Source: Pseudomonadota bacterium | GTDB taxonomy: Bacteria > Bdellovibrionota > UBA2428 | Direction of reading: 5' to 3' | Length of the DNA stretch: 44,356 nt | NCBI GenBank assembly: GCA_018001635.1 | Contig: JAGNHS010000022.1 | Location: 1-44,356 of the forward strand | In this document: positions 39,240-44,356 of the stretch, one piece after another | Layout: every line of letters begins with the position of its first letter | Numbering within the stretch: the stretch's first letter is position 1 | The notes under the pieces: model-generated | Database searches by the model: none | Told to the model about the DNA's origin: nothing | The model's input: only the letters and a program-made list of their open reading frames with translations | Made by a program: the position numbers and the translations under genes

Positions 39240-40246
39240 CCCGAAAGCTGAAGACCTGCTTCTTTGGGACTCCTGAATTTTCGCTTCCTACTTTGCGAGT
39301 TGTTCATGAAAACACTGAGCTACTTGGTGTTATTACTCAACCCGATAAAGCTCGCGGACGAAAACAACAAGTTCTTCCTTGTGATGTCAAAAAACTGGCG
39401 CAGGAATTAGGTCACACTGTATATAGTCCCTCAAGTTTAAAAAAAGATTCTGATGAACTTAAGTCGCTTTTGAATTTTTTTGAAAATGTGAAACCCGATC
39501 TTTTTATTGTTGTAGCTTATGGAAATCTTTTGCCCCAAAATATTTTAGACATTCCTAAATTTGCCTCTATTAATGTTCATGCGAGTTTATTACCTAAATG
39601 GCGAGGCGCCGCACCCATTCAACGAGCTTTAGAGGCTCGCGATAAAGAAACAGGTGTTTCACTTCAAAAGATGATTATGGAGTTAGATGCTGGCGAAGTC
39701 TTTAGCGAAACTAGGATTCCTATAGAAAGCTCGGCAACTGCGTCCACTCTTAGTGTTTGCTTAAGCGAACTAGGCGCGGATCTAGTTAAAGACTTTATCC
39801 ACCAGTTATCCACCAGTGGACAATTACCTCCAAGCCTTCCTCAGGACCCTAAAAACATTAGTTTTGCTCAAAAAATTACAAAATCAGAAGCTTTTTGGGA
39901 TTCTAGCTGGACTCAAAATCAAAGCCTCGGTCGCATAGCTGGGTTTGAAGTTTGGCCTGGAGTTCGCGCGTGCGTATCTTTAGAAAACTCCGAAAAATCT
40001 GCTCATCTTCCTGATTTTATTATTATGAACGAAGCTGCGATTGATAGTGGCAACAAAAGAATTCGCCCAGGCGAACTAATTATTGAAGACAAAAGAGTCT
40101 TATTAGGCTGTTCTGATGGCTCAATTGAATTAAAAAAAGTTCAAATTCCTGGCTCTAAAGTTTCACCAGCTTTTATTATTTTCCAAAATTTACTTTCTAA
40201 GACTGGACAGAAAAGCTTAAAGGTCACTAAATTTTCAATTAAATGA
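39236..40246 (+). CDS. fmt: Methionyl-tRNA formyltransferase
   Basis: Formylates initiator Met-tRNA using 10-formyltetrahydrofolate. The protein shows FFGTPEFSLPTL at the N-terminus, VAYGNLLP, INVHASLLPKWRGAAPIQ with the catalytic Asn and His, and MELDAGEVF with the catalytic Asp. A C-terminal OB-like domain follows from about residue 210 (FEVWPGVRA). Length is 336 residues, slightly longer than E. coli Fmt. ATG overlaps the def stop by 4 nt, and its own stop overlaps rpe by 4 nt, so the three genes are translationally coupled. It uses the product of metG in this window. Confidence 0.97.
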   Translation: MTRKLKTCFFGTPEFSLPTLRVVHENTELLGVITQPDKARGRKQQVLPCDVKKLAQELGHTVYSPSSLKKDSDELKSLLNFFENVKPDLFIVVAYGNLLPQNILDIPKFASINVHASLLPKWRGAAPIQRALEARDKETGVSLQKMIMELDAGEVFSETRIPIESSATASTLSVCLSELGADLVKDFIHQLSTSGQLPPSLPQDPKNISFAQKITKSEAFWDSSWTQNQSLGRIAGFEVWPGVRACVSLENSEKSAHLPDFIIMNEAAIDSGNKRIRPGELIIEDKRVLLGCSDGSIELKKVQIPGSKVSPAFIIFQNLLSKTGQKSLKVTKFSIK

Positions 40247-40893
40247 TTAAGGTTTATCCGTCTCTTTTATCATGTGATTTTGGTAGGCTTCGAGAAGAAA
40301 TAAATGCGGTTGAAGCCGCTGGGGCTGATGGAATTCATGTCGATGTCATGGACGGACATTTTGTTCCAAATCTGACCCTTGGTCCGCCCATCGTTAGCTC
40401 TATTAAAAAGGATGTAAAAACTCTTTTGGATTGCCATCTAATGGTTAGCAATCCCGATAGCTTGGTAGAAGATTTTGCAAAGGCTGGGGCGCACTTTATT
40501 ACGGTCCATCAAGAAACATGCCCACACTTACAAAGAACCCTTCAACATATTCGAGCCAATGGATGCAAGGCAGGTGTTTCTATCAATCCCGCAACCCCGT
40601 TTGAAGCACTAGAATGGGTCCTTTCTGATGTTGATTTAATACTTTCCATGACCGTTAACCCTGGTTTCGGTGGTCAAAAGCTTATTCCCGCAGCTTTAGA
40701 AAAAACAAAGGAACTCAAAAACTGGCTTAACAAAAAGGGCTTCGGATCAATCCCCGTTCAAATAGATGGGGGGGTAACGCCAGCAACGGCAAAAACAGCA
40801 AAACAATATGGCGTAGATATTTTAGTAGCGGGTTCAGCTGTTTTTTCCCAACCCGATTACAAGCAAGCCATTCTCAACTTAAAGAACTCTTAA
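40243..40893 (+). CDS. rpe: Ribulose-phosphate 3-epimerase
   Basis: Interconverts ribulose-5-phosphate and xylulose-5-phosphate in the pentose phosphate pathway. The TIM barrel has PSLLSCDFGRL, GIHVDVMDGHFVPNL with a metal Asp and His, LDCHLMV with another metal His, and NPGFGGQKLIP for phosphate binding. QIDGGVTPATA carries the second catalytic aspartate. Length is 216 residues, typical. It overlaps fmt by 4 nt and ends the lepB operon; no terminator is visible in the next 57 nt. Confidence 0.97.
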   Translation: MIKVYPSLLSCDFGRLREEINAVEAAGADGIHVDVMDGHFVPNLTLGPPIVSSIKKDVKTLLDCHLMVSNPDSLVEDFAKAGAHFITVHQETCPHLQRTLQHIRANGCKAGVSINPATPFEALEWVLSDVDLILSMTVNPGFGGQKLIPAALEKTKELKNWLNKKGFGSIPVQIDGGVTPATAKTAKQYGVDILVAGSAVFSQPDYKQAILNLKNS

Positions 40894-40950
40894 CAAGTCA
40901 TAGACATCCGCCCTTCCACTCTTTAGCGTATTTTCTTGGAGGAGCATCTA

Positions 40951-41289
40951 ATGAAATATTTATCTATTATTGTTATGGGGTTTTTTATAACGACGTTTGC
41001 ACATGCGAAACTACCGGAAGCTAAGTCAGGCCTACCTTTTAAAGTAGAAACAAATACGCCTAACGGACTTAACGAGGGAGAAATTGGAAACAACGCCGAT
41101 AGCAATATTCTTCATAACAACGCCTACACTTGTTGGGCCAGAACTGATTGTTGGAATGGACAAAGCATCTCTTGCCAAGCCACTGGAGATAAAGGTTGCC
41201 GTTGGGAGCTTTCACCGAATAGATATGTTCATTGCGAAGCTTACGACTGGAACGGAAGCACGAGTCAGGTCACTTATTATTGCCCTTAA
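40951..41289 (+). CDS. Small secreted six-cysteine protein, unrecognised
   Basis: The protein has 112 residues from ATG 40951; GGAGGAG ends 6 nt before it, which decides the start over an upstream in-frame start at 40936. A signal peptide (KYLSIIVMGFFITTFAHA) precedes about 90 mature residues. Six cysteines lie in the second half (TCWARTDCW, SCQATGDKGC, VHCEAYDW and the C-terminal YYCP), suggesting three disulfides in a compact secreted module. No family is recognised. A family of secreted short Cys-rich proteins in predatory bacteria would fit, but this is speculation. It is followed by a weak hairpin. Confidence 0.8.
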   Translation: MKYLSIIVMGFFITTFAHAKLPEAKSGLPFKVETNTPNGLNEGEIGNNADSNILHNNAYTCWARTDCWNGQSISCQATGDKGCRWELSPNRYVHCEAYDWNGSTSQVTYYCP

Positions 41290-41307
41290 ATTTTTGTAAA
41301 TAAGTGC

Positions 41308-41325
41308 AAAGGGTCTGATCCTTTT
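41308..41325 (+). terminator. Weak hairpin between convergent genes
   Basis: AAAGG (41308-41312) and CCTTT (41320-41324) can pair with a 7-nt loop and a G-T extension, followed by TTTTAAAAG. It sits between the convergent stops of 41289 and 41324 and could serve as a weak terminator on either strand. Confidence 0.3.
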
Positions 41326-41965
41326 AAAAGCCTTCTTCATTTAGGAAAAATTGGATATCCTTTTCCCTAAGTTCACCAGTTTTAACCCAAAGCACTTGCT
41401 GCTTTTGACGGCCAATTATCATACTAAAAGGCAGGCCCTCGACCCCTAATTGCTTTAATAAAGACTCTTCAAAATCAAAAAAAACATTAAAATTTAGATT
41501 TTCGGATATGGACCAAGCTGCCACCTGATTTCGAGTTTTTTCGGGCATCCCACCATCATAATTTATCAACAAAATATCTCGATCTTTTTTAAGAGCAATA
41601 TCTTTAGCTCTGTTCAAGAGCGGAAGCTCCCTTAAACAAGGCTCACACCAGGTCGCAAAAAAGTTAACCAAAATCATGCTCGCTTTTTGCTGAGATATTA
41701 ATTCTTCAAAACTCAAGCTTTCACCAGAGGCGCTCGTTATTTTTGCGGAGGGAATCCCTTTGTGCAAAAAATAAGAAGTTTTAGTGCCATCACTAAAAAA
41801 TATTGGGAAAAATGCATAAACAAGAGCCACTAAAACAACAAGAATTCCAAAACTATAAATTACTCGGAAACTACGATGGCTTTTTCCGGAAGAGTTTTTT
41901 CCACTAGATCCTGAGCCTCTTCCTGCTTTTCCAAAATATGTTGCTGCAATTTCTTGGCTTTCCAT
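41324..41965 (-). CDS. TlpA-like membrane-anchored thioredoxin-fold protein
   Basis: A single transmembrane helix (about 33-54) anchors a periplasmic thioredoxin-fold domain. FFATWCEPCLRELP holds the CxxC active site, and GLPFSMII carries the cis-proline loop. These features match TlpA/ResA-type reductases that keep apo-cytochrome c or other exported thiols reduced. A Gly/Ser/Lys-rich N-terminal tail of 32 residues precedes the helix. That tail is encoded in the same DNA, in another frame, as the end of the upstream gene (106-nt overlap), and no other start codon lies near the helix. AGAAGAG is a weak ribosome-binding site. Redox partner unknown. Confidence 0.87.
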   Translation of the reverse strand: MESQEIAATYFGKAGRGSGSSGKNSSGKSHRSFRVIYSFGILVVLVALVYAFFPIFFSDGTKTSYFLHKGIPSAKITSASGESLSFEELISQQKASMILVNFFATWCEPCLRELPLLNRAKDIALKKDRDILLINYDGGMPEKTRNQVAAWSISENLNFNVFFDFEESLLKQLGVEGLPFSMIIGRQKQQVLWVKTGELREKDIQFFLNEEGF

Positions 41966-42555
41966 GTGCTCTTCTTTTGCTTCTTTTCTACTTCAAACGA
42001 GGCATACTCAATAGGCTTTCCTAAAAGTTTCTCTAAAGAACCCCAAGCCTCTTCTTTTTGCACTTCTTTGTCTGCAAAAAAACGAACATTTAAATTTTTA
42101 CAAACCGCTAAATCCTCAGAAGTTATTTGGGGCGTGGATAGATATAAAACAGGATCCTCACCAAAGGGCTTTAAAAGAATATGGAAATATTCAGGCTCAA
42201 TTTTTCTATTAAAAAATAAAAACTTCTCCGTTTTTTTAACAGGAATAAACTCTAAAGTTCCACCATACATATGGATTTGCTGATAGGGGCTAATAGAATG
42301 AACCCTATAATCACCAAAACCCTCATTTTTAAGGCGTGTTTTAAGAGTTTTAATGCAATAAATAGGGGTCTGCGTTAAGGCGGCCCACTCAGAAACTGCA
42401 ACAAATTCATTAACATCGCGAATATCTCTAGGACAAATCAAAACAGAAACTCGATCCAACTCCTCCTGATCGACTTTTTTCGGAGAAAATAATACGACAC
42501 CCATCTTTTGAAAGTTAATCAAAGTATTTTTCTTCCGATGAGTATTTGAAGACAT
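41860..42555 (-). CDS. Unrecognised cytoplasmic protein
   Basis: Starting at ATG 42555 the protein has 231 residues; a start further upstream (42639) is rejected because it would overlap the divergent prepilin-like gene. No signal peptide is seen. The body has alternating strands and helices (VGVVLFSPKKV, RVSVLICPRDI, TPIYCIKTLK, GTLEFIPVKK, PVLYLSTPQI). This pattern is faintly reminiscent of a metallo-beta-lactamase fold whose metal histidines are lost, but I would not assign that. The last third is a charged helical tail rich in Lys, Glu and Gln. Its end overlaps the TlpA-like gene by 106 nt, and the pair is probably co-transcribed. Confidence 0.65.
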   Translation of the reverse strand: MSSNTHRKKNTLINFQKMGVVLFSPKKVDQEELDRVSVLICPRDIRDVNEFVAVSEWAALTQTPIYCIKTLKTRLKNEGFGDYRVHSISPYQQIHMYGGTLEFIPVKKTEKFLFFNRKIEPEYFHILLKPFGEDPVLYLSTPQITSEDLAVCKNLNVRFFADKEVQKEEAWGSLEKLLGKPIEYASFEVEKKQKKSTWKAKKLQQHILEKQEEAQDLVEKTLPEKAIVVSE

Positions 42556-42618
42556 ATGAAAAATTGTAACGATTTTCTCAAGAGCTATCCATCTACTTCG
42601 TGCCAAAAAAGCCGCATA

Positions 42619-42900
42619 ATGCTGCGGTCCAAGCGTCAACGCGCTGGGCAGGCGGCCTTAGAATACGTCTTAGTCGTTATGATTTGCGCAGCCATTTTTG
42701 GCTTTTTATTCTGGGCAGTTAGAATAACTGTTTATGATGTTTGGGTCTGTTATATGGGTCCAAGAATTCAATCGCCCGGCGGATGTACTAACACTCAAGA
42801 TTGTTATGATGGACTCAAGGCTTTAGCTGGTGTTGTTCCCGCATACTCGACAGCAATAGACACTCAAAAAACCACTTGCGATAACGTTTACAACTTCTAA
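42619..42900 (+). CDS. Prepilin-like (Tad/Flp or TadE-type) small protein
   Basis: From ATG 42619 the protein has 93 residues. It opens with a basic stretch and AGQAALEYVLVVMICAAIFG. This is a class III prepilin-like signal with cleavage expected after Gly (AG|QAALEY) and Glu at +5, followed by a hydrophobic helix. This matches Flp pilin or TadE-type pseudopilin N-termini. The mature domain has four cysteines (WVCYM, GGCTNTQDCY, TTCDN) that could form two disulfides. No other tad gene lies nearby. A longer ORF from 42556 exists but adds residues without a recognisable signal. No Shine-Dalgarno sequence is visible. Its stop overlaps the glpK stop by 3 nt (convergent). Confidence 0.75.
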   Translation: MLRSKRQRAGQAALEYVLVVMICAAIFGFLFWAVRITVYDVWVCYMGPRIQSPGGCTNTQDCYDGLKALAGVVPAYSTAIDTQKTTCDNVYNF

Positions 42901-44356
42901 AAAGCTCCTGACAAAAGTGCTTTAACTCTTCTTTTCCAAACTAAAAACTTATCATTTGATTCCTTGCGCGAAGATTTTGACGTCCACGTTTTATCGGTTT
43001 CAGAAAAAGCTAAAAGATCTTTTTGATTTTTAATCATTCCAGACCCTAATGCTGCCATATAAGCCGCGCCCCTAACGGTGCTTTCTACATCTTTTGGTCT
43101 TTCAATTTTTACTTGAAGCATATCGGCTTGCTCTTGCATAAGAAGTGCGTTTTTAGAAGCGCCGCCATCGACTCTAATTTTTTTAATTTTAGATTTAGAA
43201 TCTTTTAGCAATTCTGAAAACACATCGGCCACAGATAAAACAATTCCCTCTAAGCAAGCTCTCGCAATATGGGCCCTTGAAGTGCGTCTTGTTAGTCCAC
43301 CGAGCAATCCCTTAGCTTCTGGTCGCCAATAAGGAGAACCCAAGCCCGTTAAAGCAGGAATAAAAAAGACACCATCAGAATTTTCAACACTTGAAGCTAA
43401 AGATTCAATCTCAGCGCTACTTTCAATTATTTTTAAATTGTCTCTTAAAAATTGAACGGCTGCTCCCGCAATAAAAACTGAAGCTTCAACAGCAAAAACA
43501 GTTTTTCCTTTAATTTTCCACGCGACAGTGGTCACCCCACTTTTAGTGCTATATTTTTTTTCTCCAGTATTAATGAGCATAAAAGCACCGGTTCCATAGG
43601 TAATTTTACCTTCTCCTTTAGCAAAACACCCCTGACCAAAAAGTGCGGCTTGTTGATCGCCCAAAATGCCACAAATTGGAATATTGTCTGGTAAAAAATC
43701 TAAACCCAAAGTGCTACCAAAAGCTGCATCCGACGCTTTAATTTCCGGAAGAATGCTTTTAGGAATTTTTAATTCTTTTAATATTTTTAAATCCCAAGAC
43801 TCGCTTTCAAGATCCATCAACAACGTTCTTGAGGCATTGCTTATGTCTGTGGCAAAACTTTTTCCTCCGCTTAATTTCCAAAGGAGAAAAGTATCTATAT
43901 TTCCAAAACAGAGTTTTCCTTCTTTAGCGAATGCTTGAGCTTTAACGCTTCTGTTAAGTTCAAAAGATACTTTTGTTCCTGAAAAATATGGAGATATTTT
44001 TAATCCCGTTTTTTTCTCAATATATTTTGCTATTGGTTTCTTCTTTAGTTTCGCACACAATTCTTCACTTCTATTACATTGCCACACAACGGCGTTGGAA
44101 ATGGGTTTAGAATCATCGCGAGTCCACAAGCCAAAGGTTTCTCTTTGATTTGTAATTCCAATGGCTTGAATTTTTTCAGGACTAAAGTTTTTGTCTGTCG
44201 ATTGCTTTATGGCATCTTCAATAGATTTTTTTACACTGAGCCATATGTCTTCTAAATTATGCTCTACCCAACCTGCTTTGGGATAAATCTGAGGAAAAGG
44301 ATGCTGTCCGACTCCAATCACCTCGAAGGAATTATTATAAAGAATTGCTCTAGAAG
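42897..44356 (-). CDS. glpK: Glycerol kinase (partial, 5' end outside the window)
   Basis: Phosphorylates glycerol to glycerol-3-phosphate in the cytoplasm, a FGGY-family sugar kinase. Recognisable segments are SSRAI at the window edge, QIYPKAGWVEH, GITNQRETF, LWKLSGGKS, SNASRTLLMDL, ILGDQQAALFGQGCF, TYGTGAFML and PALTGLGSPYW. About 20 N-terminal residues are missing because the window ends inside the gene; the frame is open to 44356, so GTG at 44321 is not the true start. The product would supply plsB in this window and could be fed by the glycerophosphodiesterase. Confidence 0.96.
   Translation of the reverse strand, partial: SRAILYNNSFEVIGVGQHPFPQIYPKAGWVEHNLEDIWLSVKKSIEDAIKQSTDKNFSPEKIQAIGITNQRETFGLWTRDDSKPISNAVVWQCNRSEELCAKLKKKPIAKYIEKKTGLKISPYFSGTKVSFELNRSVKAQAFAKEGKLCFGNIDTFLLWKLSGGKSFATDISNASRTLLMDLESESWDLKILKELKIPKSILPEIKASDAAFGSTLGLDFLPDNIPICGILGDQQAALFGQGCFAKGEGKITYGTGAFMLINTGEKKYSTKSGVTTVAWKIKGKTVFAVEASVFIAGAAVQFLRDNLKIIESSAEIESLASSVENSDGVFFIPALTGLGSPYWRPEAKGLLGGLTRRTSRAHIARACLEGIVLSVADVFSELLKDSKSKIKKIRVDGGASKNALLMQEQADMLQVKIERPKDVESTVRGAAYMAALGSGMIKNQKDLLAFSETDKTWTSKSSRKESNDKFLVWKRRVKALLSGAF

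Noticed and set aside
1-44356. CRISPR arrays, insertion sequences, prophage genes, integrases, toxin-antitoxin pairs.
   Set aside because: No regularly spaced repeats, transposase-like products, terminal inverted repeats or phage genes were seen; the window reads as core chromosome plus lineage-specific secreted proteins.

Overview
The window is an AT-rich, gene-dense stretch of a bacterial chromosome from a Gram-negative organism. Lipid A and LPS genes (an LpxH-like hydrolase, LptG), many lipoproteins and several outer-membrane beta-barrel proteins show the envelope type. A CarD/CdnL regulator, a TIGR02757 protein, many secreted proteins with no recognisable family, and a Tad-like prepilin suggest a Bdellovibrionota or related 'deltaproteobacterial' lineage. 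That placement is inferred from gene content only; there is no rRNA here. No phage, insertion sequence, CRISPR array or integrase is visible, and no stretch above about 200 bases lacks a gene.

Layout. Positions 1-1251 carry yggS (cut by the window edge) and maf on the minus strand. From 1389 come carD, cysS and tRNA-His on the plus strand, then a PEGA-type lipoprotein (minus) and a divergent metG (plus). Positions 6980-8974 hold a minus-strand operon of two short-chain dehydrogenases and a secreted C39-like protein. Positions 9027-13975 (plus) hold a periplasmic SUOX-like protein coupled to a hybrid histidine kinase, followed by two unrecognised envelope proteins. Positions 13965-17227 (minus) hold a glycerophosphodiesterase, an M48 protease and pckA. 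Positions 17337-20432 hold a small periplasmic protein, a secreted HExxH protein and a secreted phosphoesterase.

Positions 20429-24375 form a minus-strand operon for acyl-CoA (probably leucine) breakdown: carboxyltransferase, enoyl-CoA hydratase, HMG-CoA lyase and a stand-alone biotin carrier, led by a small outer-membrane protein. The order matches the yngHB-yngG-yngF-yngE part of the Bacillus subtilis yng operon, but the biotin carboxylase is absent. Divergent from it are plsB and a TIGR02757 gene, then a minus-strand outer-membrane protein and a glycine-rich secreted protein closed by a strong terminator. A secreted protein and priA follow, then a ROK kinase, a large secreted protein and an LpxH-like gene with lptG. 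A plus-strand run lepB-def-fmt-rpe comes next. The end holds a six-cysteine secreted protein, a TlpA-like thioredoxin, an unknown gene, a prepilin-like protein and glpK (cut by the window edge).

Themes. Protein synthesis and maturation (cysS, metG, tRNA-His, def, fmt, lepB) and envelope building (plsB, lptG, lpxH-like, several lipoproteins) dominate. Several genes lack a Shine-Dalgarno sequence and instead have a -10-like hexamer 6-8 nt before the start codon, which suggests short-leader or leaderless mRNAs. The clearest case is the 21-bp lptG/lepB gap, where one symmetric -10 can serve both strands. The most unusual coding feature is a MetRS-like protein whose methionine-pocket residues differ from the classical ones and which carries an insertion of about 57 residues.
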